This document shows positions 25,401-37,963 of a DNA stretch of 64,000 nucleotides, piece by piece; the first letter of the stretch is position 1; every line of letters begins with the position of its first letter. Made by a program: the position numbers and the translations under genes. The DNA lies in NCBI GenBank assembly GCA_027886175.1, contig JAJNNQ010000075.1, positions 56,791,001 to 56,855,000 of the forward strand, given 5' to 3'. The notes under the pieces were generated by a model. That model did no database searches, was not told the origin of the DNA, and saw only the letters and a list, made by a program, of their open reading frames with translations. The stretch comes from Phylloscopus collybita (taxonomy: Eukaryota > Chordata > Aves > Passeriformes > Phylloscopidae).

Positions 25401-28400
25401 CTTCCTTTCTCCACCTCTGCTCTCTGCACCTTGTGACCTGAGCACACCTATGTTCGAGTTTTCTTTTTAAGGTAGGTGCAATGACTTAATTTAAATTATT
25501 TTAAATTATGTCAACCCAGGCTTCAATTTTGCAAGTTTGTGCCTACAGGTAAAGCCAAGTATATATACTTGCACAAATTGTATCTATCATGTGGATATCT
25601 ATTTATTTAAATTGCAGACTTTATTGACTGCCAGTACAAAGTTGCACCTAAGGTGATTATTTGGAAAATATGGATATTAATGAAAACAGTGCAGGAGTAA
25701 AGAAATAAATTTGTTGTTTTATTAGAATTATCACTTTCCCTGCATATCTAATGTTCATTGACTTCTAACACATGACAGTCACTTTATTCTGTTGCCATAA
25801 CAGACAGATAGTGAGTCAGTCACTATTCACAGATGAGACAGAGTCATAAGCAGAAACTCCCACAAGTTCAGCTGTAAGAATGTTCATGTAAAATAATCCT
25901 ACTTAAACCTAGCACACTCACACTGCACTGAAGTCTATGGATTAATGTTCTAGGATTTGTTTCCTGTGGGCATAATAGAGACGTCCCGCCTGTCTAGAAA
26001 GGATCTTACAGAGATTAAAAAAAAATAACATTAAATGTTTTATAAAAATCTAGTAGTAAAGAAATACTTTGTCAGGGTGGAAAGTTCAGGAAAGTAGATT
26101 TAACTTTTGCAGAGAATAATACATCTACTTTCAGCTGATGGCATTTATGAACTAGCTGTCAACAATAAAATAACATCAGTAAAGAAGAACTTACACCTTA
26201 CACTTAAGGAGGAGCAGAAATTATGGCACTTTTTCACATCAGAAATCCCTGTATTAGAGATTAAGTGAGACACTGGGGTTTGTGATGGTGGTGATGTCTA
26301 CAAAGACCAGAGCTGGCTTCTCAAGGAGTGCATTACTCAGTGGTCACTGATAGTGTAAGGACTTCTATCACCTTTTTTTTTTTTTTTTTTTAACCTGGTT
26401 TTATGTGCGCCTGGTTATCTGAAAAAAAAGAAAACCCAACCAAAAATGTAGAAAATGGAAATTGTTGTAGATCCTAAAAATTTCCATAAACTAAAATAGA
26501 ACCATCATATTACCTATCTAGGAAGATGAGGTCACCAACAGACAGAGTAAAACAGAATAAAAAGATGCTGGTGTATTCACAATGAGGTGGAAATTTATTT
26601 TATGTACATGAAGTACTTTGGAAATATTACCACCAAAAATTGGGCAGCAGGCTTTCTCTAAACGCTTAACAGCTTTAGGTAGAATTCAGACTTAGTCTTG
26701 TCACATTAATGTAAATGTTGAGTGTACTGTACAAGAAAACATCAGATTTGAAGGCTGAAGTCAAATGTTATGTAACTCTGTCTGAGATTTCCCTTGTGAG
26801 ATATTACTTTCAGTCACTGCACTAAACTCTTGAGTACTGACATGTAGTCTCAAGCCAAGTCTGAAGATCCAGCAGGTAAAGTTAACTTTGAAGATTCATC
26901 ATAATAATGAAAATTTTCTCCCATAGTACAGTCTCTTAGCTGGTCCTCATGTCATCTTCCAATTATTTCTTGGCTGAATAATTCATCTTAACTTCTAAGG
27001 GCATGTGCTTTCTTATATTGCACTATTTAGGCTAGGGAAAAAAAATTAAAAAGTCAAATTCCTGAGATAATGTACCTGAAAAACATATTTGTTTCCTGAA
27101 ATTCTTGGCATATAAGCAAAAGTTTCACAATCAGGAGTTGAGTACCGAATTTGAGACAATGGCAATTTAATTACTAAAATTACAAGGATGTTTCAAGGTT
27201 CAACTGAAGTCAATACAAGAACTCCTGTGAACATATAAAGTACAAATATTATGAAATGTTGAATGATCTGATAAAATAAAACATTGCCAACCTGACTAGA
27301 GCTGTGAATATGAGCATTTGCACAATGAAATCCCTCAGCTCTGTGCCCTCCCTCTGAGGATCCCATTTTAGTCAGGTATTCAAAGATCTGTGGCTGTGCA
27401 GTCAATATGCATGCAATATGAAGAAGCACGTTAGAGGGTTGATAGATTCAGTGAATAGGGCACTGGCTTTGAACTCTTAAAGGCCCAGTGTTAGTCCCAA
27501 GTTCTTTTCTTCTCTTCAACTAGAAAAGTTTTCAGGTTGCAAGAACTTTATATATTCAGTATTTCATTTATTTCTTATGTCATAAAAATAATTTTAAAAA
27601 GGTGAATAAAAATGTTGTTCACTACAAAAACTACTCCTTATTCTAGCAAAAAACTAAAAAAAACATAGACTGAAACATTAGATTTTGTACAGAAAGTTAG
27701 TGGTCAGTTAACCTTCACATCTGAGCTTCCCTGTCAGCATCCTAGCGATAGCAGCATAAATTGGCTATTTGTCAGAAGCAATCTCTTTTTTCCCCTGTAC
27801 AGTGAAGGAGAAGTTGAAAGCCTCCTACAACAAAGAAAGAAGGTTCAAAAGTGTATACACTACTGCATGTAATTAATCTCAGCAGCAGATGCTGGTAGCG
27901 CTCTGCAGAGAGGTAACCTGATGTAACTTATATCCTCAGTACGTCAGTGTGTGGCATTCCCTGTGCCACTGCTGGGACATGCCTGAAACAGCTTGGATAC
28001 TGCTCTCCTACACTTCTGTCAAACAGTTCACATTACACATGAGGAGAAGCTTTTCAAAAGCCTGGGAGACAGTATGAGTGATACCTTTATCTTCAATAAC
28101 AACATAAATTAAGTTGTAAGAGAAACATTTTACTTTTTATAAAAGGTGGAATTCCTTAATAAATTTAGTCCCATTTTCTTTCTTAACTCTATCTAGTATT
28201 TAAGGAATAGGTTGCACAAAAAATGCAGTATTGCAACAGAATTTTCCTACCTAATCTTAGTGTTTCAGAATAAACATATGCAGAAAAACATTTACTTAAA
28301 ACATTCTAGGTGCATCATTCTAGGAATGCACTTATGAGCTAATGAGCATTCATGACACATTTCTATTCACAGATAGTTCCTTTTTTAATGCTGCTGAATA

Positions 28401-30094
28401 ATGTTAGACAGTAAAACTCTCCTTAAAATTACACTTTATACATAACGAATAAATAAAATGAGTGTCTTGTAATGGTAGTGTAGTTTTTATAGTTACAATA
28501 ACTGCTTTATTCATTCGTAGCTCTGCCATCTATAACTTATGTAGCCACTGTAACTCAGTGAATATGGCTTCATCTATAGCTATCAATCTTTTCTGGGTTA
28601 TTTTGTTCTTTTTTCTCATTTTATGAGATGTTACTCCAGTGAAGCTGTGCCTGAATTACAGGAGGTGCCTTTTTTTCCTCCTGATATTCCATTTAAGATC
28701 TTTATTCTTTTTTAGATGTGAAATTAGTCCATCACATGGTGAATGCTTATAAATAACTTAATAACATTTGGAGAGGGTTTTCTTTACTGATTCGGAGATC
28801 CTTTTATTTTGGATTTTTGCCTTTACAAAACATCACTCTTTCCACTAGTCTTCCTTATTCAGCCAGATTTCTGTAGACTGAACAATCAAGTCTGTGGACG
28901 AAAAATTAAATTTAAGATTCAAAATTTTTTTAAAGGTTGAGATACAATTCCTTAGAGAAAGTTGGAGAGCTTCTTGGATGAATTATAGTACTATCCATTG
29001 TCGCAATTATCCCACTCTGGTGACTACTCAATGGAAAGAATGAGACACCTACTGGTTTAATGCATTAACAATGTTTTTATTACTACAAGTAGTATATAAT
29101 ATTTTGTATTTTGCAACCAAAAGGTTTTGACCACCATGTTTTTGGCATACAAGAACATGACATGTAATAGTCATATACATTTATATATATACACACACAC
29201 ACCCTGGAATCAAATACAGTGCTTTAGAATAGTTAAAGGATATTGGATACTCGATATCTATCCTCTACTTAAGACCCTTTAAACTCCAAATCAAGGATGG
29301 AAGCATAAATCAAGAAATAACAGGTCTAGAGCATGGTTCTAATACAAACTCACCATATTCTGCTGTAGGTTTTCCTTTTCAGCAAGTGTAGAGAAAACAA
29401 CAGAAAATTCCACAGACCTGGAAAGTAATTTAGTAATGTGTTCAAAATTCAGTAAGAGATGTTCTATTTGAACAACAAAAGAACAGAAAATACCTCTTCT
29501 TTTTGAGTAAGTAATGTGCAAAAGAAATAAGATGGCGAAGGGAATGACAGAGTTGTTTACCTTTAAAAATCTGATAAATTTGATAGGTAAGCATGACATT
29601 GTCATAAATGTGAATCATCTCCAGTTACCATAAAATGATAAGAGCTGAGGAAGATAACTTTATGCCTCTAGATGTAAGTGATAACTCTTGAATCACAGGA
29701 GGAAAACTCTTTCCTAGCTGCTATTCTGATGAAGTAGGTGCAATGTCAATGTAATTATGAATCTCATTTTATCAGCTGCTGGACATCTGTAAGGACACCA
29801 TTCCAAACACCTGCTGTTTAGAAAACCGACAAAAAGAAATTTTTCAGGAGCCAGAATCATGGTGAAATCATTAAGAATTAGCGCTTCCTAAAACATGAAT
29901 ATTGTTCTGGTCTTTCTAACCTGGCATTCCAAGAGATGTCGTCTCCAAATTGGTAAATAAAATTAGTTTTTTGGATCTTTGCCTAGACGTCTGACCCAGG
30001 CTATCTTGTGTGAATATTTAAGGAACTGTCCCTAAAGATTGGCTAAAAAAGATGCATTAAACTTTGTATTTTCTCTGACACAGAGGGCATGTTG
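22500..30094. other. AT-rich non-coding DNA, no gene seen
   Basis: No frame above 111 codons and no named transposon. The part 22500-23160 is GC-richer than its surroundings but has no hallmark I recognise. A T run lies at 26373-26391 and a short TA/CA run at about 29182-29203. Confidence 0.6.
27690..28070. promoter_or_regulatory. Candidate conserved non-coding element
   Basis: This complex stretch is free of repeats, GC-richer than its flanks, and carries isolated CpG sites (TAGCGATAGC, GGTAGCGCTCTGC, CAGTACGTCAG) and E-box-like CAGATG. The texture is that of a distal enhancer, but only cross-species alignment could show conservation. Confidence 0.2.
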
Positions 30095-30471
30095 TGCATG
30101 CCCCTCGTTCCATTTGCCTTCCTTTCAGGGTGCAGCAGGCTGCTCCACAATGGAGGCCAGGCTGTGGCCACAGCCCAGGCAGGGCTTTGCTCCATCAAAC
30201 AGGGAACAGGCCAGGGAACCCAGCCAGAGTCAGGGCAGGAGCAGCACCGGGCCCAGCGACCATCACACGAGGTGAGGTTATGGTCAGGGCCAGGATCATC
30301 CTGGGACATCCAGCCATGAATCCAGTACTGCTGGAGGCAGGGCTGCCAGCCACATGGATCAGACTGCTTAAGCCCCCGTGGGCTCATGGGCTGGAAGCCA
30401 CTGTTGGGAAACCCCAATGGAGGCTGCTCAGGTTGATGGAGCCTTGTTGAAGTCCTCAGGGCCCTGAGATT
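30095..30471. other. GC-rich tract of unknown origin
   Basis: About 375 bp of GC-rich sequence lies in AT-rich DNA, directly beyond the 3' end of the minus-strand CR1 at 30472-30720. It gives overlapping frames of 76-124 codons on both strands because stops are rare. I recognise no family. It could be an old LTR, another repeat, or a retrocopy fragment. The abrupt change in composition at both edges argues for an inserted segment. Confidence 0.4.
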
Positions 30472-30720
30472 TCATAGACTCATGGAATATGCTGAGGTGG
30501 AAGACTCATCAGGATTGTTGGGTCCAGTTCCCAGCCCTGTGCAGGTCACCCTAAGAGTCACACCATGTGCCTCAGAGCATTGTCCAAAGGCTTCATGAGC
30601 TCTGTGGGCTTGGTGCTGGGACCACTTCCTTGGGGAGTCTGTGCCGGGGCCCAGCCACCCTCTGGGTGAAAATTTTTTTCCTGATATCCAACCTGATTCC
30701 CCTGACTTAGCTTTGTGGTC
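30472..30720 (-). mobile_element. CR1 LINE 3' end, minus strand
   Basis: Read on the + strand it starts with TCATAGACTCATGGAATATG, the reverse complement of the ATTCTATG-type CR1 tail. GGGTCCAGTTCCCAGCCCTG, TCACACCATGTGCCTCAGAG, GGGGAGTCTGTGCC and CAGCCACCCTCTGGGTGAA follow, all typical of bird CR1 3' ends in antisense. It is cut off at about 30720, as expected for a 5'-truncated copy. The tail is on the low-coordinate side, so the element reads right to left. Confidence 0.92.
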
Positions 30721-33700
30721 AAATAAAACAAATATTAAGGTAATTTTTAGGGTTTTCTTTACTGATTTTCCCCTAAGCAGCATTGACTTAATGCCTTTTT
30801 TTTTTTTTTTGGCTGAGATAAAGACATTTTAGACTGCATTACTGCACTCTAGTTTTTATTAAAATTTGTGAAACCCAAAACCTAAAAAGGCTGCCCTTGA
30901 GAGTCAGTGCCATGAAACTAAAAGTTCTGTAGATAACATAGATACGCAAATGCATGCACATGCACACTTACACAAACACAAAGACACACACACACATTTA
31001 ATTTACAAAGGTACAACTAAGGTCTTTTCTTCAAAAGTATAGCTGGCAGGTTAGATACATACTGTTTCAGCTCTGTGGAACAGTAGGGAATGGAAAATAG
31101 GACTATCTCTGTTCTCCTTTCACAAAAGCTAATAGTTATCCATTGTTAACTTCCATGAGACCAAAACATCTGCACCAACAGAAAGCATTTTTATGTTCAA
31201 GTTCCCAAAGAAAGTAACTACAAATATTTCAGTGGACCAGTACAGAGAACATTGTGTTTTTTCAATCTGTTGTAGGTTAAAAGACAGTAGTCAGTTGTGC
31301 CTTAGTTAAATCTCTTAATTTGTTCTGATAACTAAACTGTATAGACAAGATTTTGTTGTTAGTTTCATAATTGAGATATTCTCTTATGCATTTTGGCTGA
31401 GTGATTTCTCACTGTGCTTCATTTACAACTGCACAGCCTCTAGAGTCTGCAGAAATCAGATGTTCATGCCTCTGTTTCATCATGTGTTGCTTGTAATTAA
31501 CTTTTATTGTCAAAACCTGTCAGACTCATGACTATCTTCTTGAACCAAAAATTATATTTGACACTTTTAAACCAAAATTAATCCTTTAAGTGATTTGTAT
31601 TAATCTGGCATAGGACCAAATCCCCAACAGGTTTAAGTAAGCATAAAACTGTTGACTTCAGAGAAGAGATGACAATTTACATGAGCCAAAAATCCAACTG
31701 AGATAGCCTGGCAGTACTATTTTGAAAGCATTTGACTGGTTTGAAAAATCTAGACTCTTATGGGCTTTTATTTTGCAACACACATGTTGCATACATTCTG
31801 TAATTAAAATAAATTTAATAATAATACATGTGGTAATACTTTTTTTTTTCACTGACTTACTCTGAATACCTTAGACACAAATCAGATTTTTAATTCAGTT
31901 GCTCATATTAAAGTGGAAATCTGTGGATCTTCTGGGTCCAGAAATTGCCTATTCCTTAACTGCAGCGACCCATGCTTGTAGGGCTGATCCAACTCCCACT
32001 CATTGATCTCAAAGTAATTGTTAACCTGAAAAATCCTAACTGTCCTTAATGAAGGGCTATTCTCTGGGGATCTCTGTGATGGAAAAACAAAACTTCTCCA
32101 GCTTGATGTACAGCTGTGATCATGTCTACCTGCTGTTTTTTTTGTTACCATGACCTTAAAATGTCTCTTCCACGTCCTAGAGAAAAGGAGCAGTAACTTT
32201 CTCTGCCTATACTGTGACATCTGGTGTACAAGAGAGAGTGGTAACAAAATGACCTTTAATTTTTTTTTGCCTTCAGTAATAGGTTTTTTTGGGGGGAAAG
32301 AGGTTTGCACCATCTGTCAAAAGCATTTCCTACCATTTAAGAGTACCAGCAACTGTTAATACAATATACTTACTATGATCAAGCTGTTTTATTTCCCTTA
32401 AACTATTAGGTGGTAAAAATAATTAATTTTTTTAAAATATACATATAGATTTCTTAATTTTTCATTTTTTTTATTTCCAGTGTATCAGGACAATAGAGCA
32501 TGAAATTTCAGTAATATCTCTTCATTTAAATCGGCTAAGCAATGATTCCAGGGTAGTCACTGCTTTTGAGTATTTTCAAGAGATTTGTGTAAGTCTGAGG
32601 CTGAAATCTCTCCAGCACACCTGAGCATGAAGAAACAAGTGTTTAAGTATTGATTCTGGATTACAGATAATGACTGTCAGCCATTATGGGCAGGGAGAAG
32701 AAAAAGTCAATTAGAAAAAGTCAGATGTAGAGGATCCCACACACAGACAAGATCTAGAAGGAAAGGGATACTTCAAAATGATCTTTAATTCAGAATTTCC
32801 CTCCCCAGTCTTTTATCTAAACTTCTCCATTGAAGGAATTATCTTGATTTGGGATTTCTGCTTATTTGTTACTCCTTGACAGGTACTTAAAATAGGTTTG
32901 AAGCTCTTAAAGAGATAGTGGTATCACCTTTCCTTTGATGGAAAAGCAAACACTTATGGTCAGAACGCTGCAATACTGAGAAGAGTTTTGCAGATGGCAT
33001 GTACTTAGGTTTTATTCTACAGCAGATGAGCAGAAGTGCTGTGAAGCAAACTCTTCAAATGATTACTGGCCTTCAGAAGCGTATTGCTTCATTATATATT
33101 TCTAATATGACATTTAGAATTATGTTGGGAGCAGAGAAAGTATGGTTAGATCTTTCCAAAACTAAGATTTCCCACAAAATATTGAAATGCTTAAATTACA
33201 CAATCCTTACTTAGCAAATACAAGCAACTTTTATACTAATTGATTTTTGGAACCGTACATTAGAGTCCTAGTTGGAGAACTAAACATGTTACAGACCGTA
33301 GTCCAAGCTTTTTGTTCCAGCAATGTCATTGTTATAAATCAAATGGAGAACTCTTCAAACTACGTGGAATTATTTATAAGCCTGGGTGATTTTCATTCTT
33401 TAATCTGAAGATCTCTCCATGGTAGGTAATGACTGACTTGGAAAGCTTATTTACCATAGAAATAAGTCTGGTAATTAAGCACTTGACTGAGGCCCTGATC
33501 TTTTGAAATACATAGCATATGGGATCATCAATGATCATTTCTTCAGAAAAGTATATAAATTCAAAAACATCTTTTAAGCTTGTTAATGTTTTTTTTGTTT
33601 ATTTGTTTGGGGTTTTTTTTGTTGTTTTTTTTTTTTGCCAAGATTGATTTTTATTTTATACCTGAATAATTTGGGAATACTGAAATGAATTCTTCAGGTT

Positions 33701-36086
33701 GTGGTGGTTTCTTGTCACACTGAAACATGGCTTGCCAGCCACCATGGAAGTAAACATCCAGATTTTTTTTTTCCCAAATAAATAAGCACTGAAAACAGGT
33801 CATGTTTCACACATCAACATTTAGCATGCATATTTCAAAAAAATTTGCTTTCCTACAGCAACTAGTCCATTCATAGGCCTTCTGTAATTTTCTGCTTCTG
33901 CATCTTCTATGGCTGCTTTTACACTTTTTCCATCCGTATCACTGAAGGGTTAACTTATTTTTCACCCTCCTCTTCCTCTGCATTTATCTCACATGAAGCG
34001 GCTTCGATAGTTGCAGTCACCCTACAAGTGAAGTGGCAGGCAGGTTCCTCCGAGATTGCATTCGCACTCCGAGCAGCTGCTAGGGGAACACAAAGACACA
34101 GTGCACTCTATCTAGCTTTTCCCAGAGTCTCAGACTATTTTCTGTATGATAGCCCCTTTTCCAGCTGGTTTGAGAACTGGAAGTCCCAAGGTTCCTCCAA
34201 TAACTACGCTTGTGGGATGATAGACCTATTCATTGAACTATTAGCAGAAGCATAAATTTCTTTGACCAAGAGTTAGAAATTATAATAAATGTGACTGATG
34301 CTACATCTGACAGTGATTTGTGAAGCCTCTCATTTTGAATATATTAGTCTAAACTGCATTTGATGAAATAACGAGGAGGAAGTAAAACCATCTTTACTTA
34401 AAACAGCATAAATACTTCACTGCAAATGTCCTGCTTCTAGGCAAAAAGTAATTCAAAATACACACACGTACATGCACGTATATAAAATTGCATCTCACAC
34501 GAACTCACAAAAACTGTTTTGTCAGTTTTACTTTTAAAGAGAGAATAATTGTTCATAATAGTGCTAAATAAGTTGTTTTCATTCTGGAAAGTTAACTATT
34601 CAATTTCTATGTTTGAAGCAGAATATCAACTACAGACTCCAGGGGGATGTTGTCTGCTTCTTTTCATCTTCAGCAGATGAATTTTGCCTATGGTGCTTGA
34701 TTCATGACTCAAGAGACTATAAAATGCTACTACAAAATAAAAGATATCTACAATGAAAATACAGTTATAGATTATTGCACAGAACTGTGATGCTCTTCAG
34801 AGGGTTTTATAAAATAGAATCTTCAAATTCCATCTTTTTTTCTGCAGTGAAAAGCAAACTCATAAGACTTTTAGTTGACTTATAAAAGAATCAATCATAT
34901 TTGGAAAGTTTGTGCATGGGCTGTTTAGTCTTTTGTTCCTTAACTTCATGCTTCTGAGAGACAGATCCTCAGTTTTAAATATTTTAGCTGAGAGTGGAAA
35001 AACATAAAGCAGGATTCCAAGACCAGGAAAATTGATCAGATTTCAAATTCAGATCTAATTTCTTGTACCAATGAGGGCTAGCCCAAGATGCTTTAGAAGA
35101 AGCCTAAGCCTATAGTAGACAGCATGCTCTGTCCCCGTCTTTAGTTTTCAATCTAGTGTTAAGAAGGAGATTTAAGCCTGAAAATTAACAGAAGAGAGGA
35201 GATTTAAATAAGAAAGTTTAGCAATCCCCACCAATTAGTTCTACATGTATTGCAATGAACTCTGTACAAACAGTCCCCTATTACTTATCCATATATCTAC
35301 TGCCCAATTTCTTTGTTCTGATCACTTTGTCTGGCAATGGATTCTGCATATTTTTGAAAAGTATTTTTTATTAATTTCTGCTTTGCTTTTCAGGTCTGTC
35401 ATGTGCTCCCATTGCTCTTGTATTATTACAAATGAGAGCAAGCAAAGTCTGCTTTAAGCAGCTTCACACATTTTTGAAAAATTTTCTTTTTTATGCACCT
35501 ATTTCCTTGCCTAAGTGACCCTAATCTTTTGTCTGCGTTTTCATACAAGTGTTTTGTCAATTTCCGACTAACCTCTATTCACTCACCTGTGGTGTGGCAA
35601 TGATTTTCTTGACACAGTACAATTGGTCCTCAAACCCATATTAAAGGTGAAATCTCATTATCATTTCATTTAGCATTACTGCAGCCATTTTCTTATTATT
35701 GACTACTGTTTATCACATGCTCAAACACTGAGGGCTTTTTGCTCTTGTTTTTCAGTCCAGCGCTGCTTTTTTATTTGGAGCAGATGAACACATTAATGTT
35801 TAATACTGCAAATTTAGAAATATGAATCAGTTTTCCTGCTTTTGTTTTGAGATTTGAAGGTAGGCAGGAAAACACTGCTTTGTCTTAGCTGCAGAAGCCC
35901 TCTTCCATTAGCCTTACAGCACAGTAACACCTCTGTCTCACAAGATGGGCTGAACACAAAGTATTACAGGTCTTCTGTCTAGACAGTCTATCCTAACAGG
36001 AGGCTACATCCAAAAAGATATTGTCTGAGCAACATAAAGAAAGAACTTCCATATCTGTAGATTTTGTAGCAAGCCCTAAAGCAAGT
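30721..36086. other. AT-rich non-coding DNA, no gene seen
   Basis: A (CA)n run lies at about 30983-30996. A minus-strand frame of 136 codons (32313-31903) has mixed composition but no domain I recognise. The patch 33980-34220 has several CpG sites and is treated separately. T-rich low complexity lies at 33589-33636. Confidence 0.6.
33980..34220. promoter_or_regulatory. CpG-containing patch, possible regulatory DNA
   Basis: Several CpGs cluster here (GAAGCGGCTTCGATAG, CTCCGAGATTGCATTCGC, CTCCGAGCAGC) in a window where CpG is rare, with no transposon signature. A 75-codon frame on the + strand (34028-34255) crosses the patch, but I do not recognise it. Confidence 0.2.
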
Positions 36087-36275
36087 TTTGGTTTTATTTT
36101 TGGTTTGTTTTTGTTTTTGTTTTTGTTTGTTTTGTTTTGTTTTGTTTTGTTTTGTTGTGGTTTGTTTTGTTTTGTTTTTGTTTTTTTGGGGGTTTTTTTG
36201 GGGTTTTTTTGGGTTTTTTTTTGGTTGGTTTTTTGGTTTTTTGTTGTTGTTGGTTTTGGGGTTTTTTTTAAAGAT
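36087..36275. repeat. TTTTG-rich tract with G-runs
   Basis: About 190 bp consists almost only of T and G. Tandem TTTTG units at 36129-36178 are followed by G-runs at 36188-36192, 36200-36203, 36211-36213 and 36258-36261, separated by T spacers. Open frames through it are phenylalanine-rich on + and lysine/asparagine/threonine-rich on -, and are artefacts. Confidence 0.92.
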
Positions 36276-36619
36276 TTGAGTTCTTTTATTTTATTTAATA
36301 ACATTTCTTTAGCAAGAGAAAGACACTGTTGCCAGTTAGTAATGCAGCTAATGTAATTTTGAATAATAATGATTTACACTTGGTCAAATTTATATTCCTT
36401 TTGAAAGATTTGGCAAAGTTATCCACAATGCCCAAGGACAGACATGATGAGAGAATAATTTACTCATAGAGTAAGACTATAATGAAGCCTCCAAAATCCA
36501 TTTGCAGAGAGGTTGTCTCTGTGAAGCATATGAGGAAAGAATTTTGTGGCCCATCCTTGGAAAAATCCAGGAATCTAAACTCCCTGAAAATATCTGAGAT
36601 CAAATAACATTTCTGTTTG

Positions 36620-36716
36620 TATTTTGTGGGTTTTTGTTTGGTTGTTTTTTTGGGGGGTTGTTGGTGGGTTTTTTTTTTTTTGGTGGGTTTTTTGGTTTTG
36701 GTTTTGTTTTGTTTAT
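36620..36716. repeat. Second G/T-rich tract with G-runs
   Basis: G-runs of three to six at 36628-36630, 36652-36657, 36666-36668 and 36685-36687 lie in T-rich sequence. It is about 345 bp downstream of the first such tract and on the same strand. Confidence 0.88.
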
Positions 36717-36829
36717 TTCCTACAGAGTCTGACCAATATTTAATCACTTTGTTCAGTATAGGTAAGACCAGCAGATACACCCCTAAAAAGTTACACTTTA
36801 GGAGGAAATGGTTTTACACATGTAATAAT

Positions 36830-37072
36830 AACCCAGGCTGCATATGTGCCAAGAAAAGAGAAAGCACCAGAAAAACACCAGGCCAGGCTGTTTACTTATT
36901 ATCTTTAATGTCCTCACCCCCTGCCACTGCAGTTCCTCATCCTGTCTACCAGCTTGATAAAGCAGCAGCACGTACATGGTCTCCCTCACCTGTGCCATGC
37001 CAGAATCATGGATACCATTAAGGTCAATACACAATGTGTGCTGCTGAAAGAAAAAAAAAAAAAAAAAAAAAA
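36830..37072 (+). other. Mixed-composition segment ending in a 22-A run, possible retrocopy tail
   Basis: A GC-richer segment ends in CTGCTGAAAG followed by 22 A residues (37051-37072), as a processed retrocopy would. I cannot match the body to a known gene. A 78-codon minus-strand frame is open across it. It may instead belong with the probable minus-strand LTR just downstream. Confidence 0.3.
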
Positions 37073-37199
37073 GTTCCTTGATTTATTTAATTTGGGGACT
37101 GCTAGGGGGAGAATTTGGGGTGGGAGTAAATGCAATTTCTATGCACTCCTATATGACATTTCTACAAAAGACTGGAGGGGAGATATAAACAGACCAGAA

Positions 37200-37963
37200 T
37201 GTCAGGACTGAATCTGAAAAAGAAAAGAAAATGTTTATGCATGTTACGAATGGATGTGGGAGTCCAGATAAGGCCTTGCCTTTTGCCCAGGCCTCTGGCA
37301 GCAGGCAGTAGCTTTATTGAGGTGGCCAGCACCCCAAAACCTACTCTCATTTGCAAGTTCTTTAATAATGGCTCATTCAGTCTATTATAGAATTAATTAT
37401 TTATTCAATAGACAGAAAACCAACAGACATAAGACTTGAAACAAAAATAATACACAGGAATAAAGACAAAAAGAGAAACTACTAGTAGATACATACAGTG
37501 CGAGATTAAAGGTATCTGTTCATGTTACAGCTAGCAAAGAAATAATGTAACTTAGGATTCAATGACTCTTACCATCTTACTGTTGGTGGAGCACATATCG
37601 AGATCCTTTCCCTCAATCCCCAGGGAAGAAACCACTAAACCTGTGTCCAGATTCCAGGGAGAGGTCTCCCACACTTTCAGGGTGTGAGTGAAGATGGTTT
37701 CTGCCTCTGTGATAACTCCCGTGTCTTCTATACTTTGTAAAACAGTGTCTCTTAGCCAAGAGTATTTCCATTATCTCTTCCCAAATCAGCTCTCCAGAAT
37801 AAGATGTTGATTCTTAGCTGAGCTCTGAGCCCTTTTGGTGCCAGAGATAACCCCTTGCTGGGCCTTTCAGCCTGGGTTATCTCTCTATGCACCATCTGTG
37901 GTAGAGAGGAGAGGAGGTAGGCATCCTGCCAAAATACATTTACATTTCTCCTCAAATTTAACA
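37200..37963 (-). mobile_element. Probable LTR-type retroelement fragment, minus strand
   Basis: Read on the minus strand it begins TGTTAAATTTGAGG at 37963, carries a strong inverted repeat (AGAGATAACCC/GGGTTATCTCT), then TATTGAATAAATAATT, then CCTCAATAAAGCTACTGCC, a typical R-region poly(A) signal context, and reaches ATTCAGTCCTGACA near 37200. TG and CA ends and poly(A) signals fit an LTR. No target duplication was found, and the end near 37200 is a guess. The family was not identified. Confidence 0.45.
37843..37884. repeat. Perfect 11-bp inverted repeat with 20-nt loop
   Basis: The arms AGAGATAACCC (37843-37853) and GGGTTATCTCT (37874-37884) are exact reverse complements. The repeat lies in the 5' part of the probable minus-strand LTR, where it could be a U3 regulatory palindrome or an RNA stem. 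Confidence 0.85.

Noticed and set aside
35993..36780. Frames of 103-134 codons rich in Phe or Lys/Asn/Thr
   Set aside because: They are translations of the G/T-rich low-complexity tracts.
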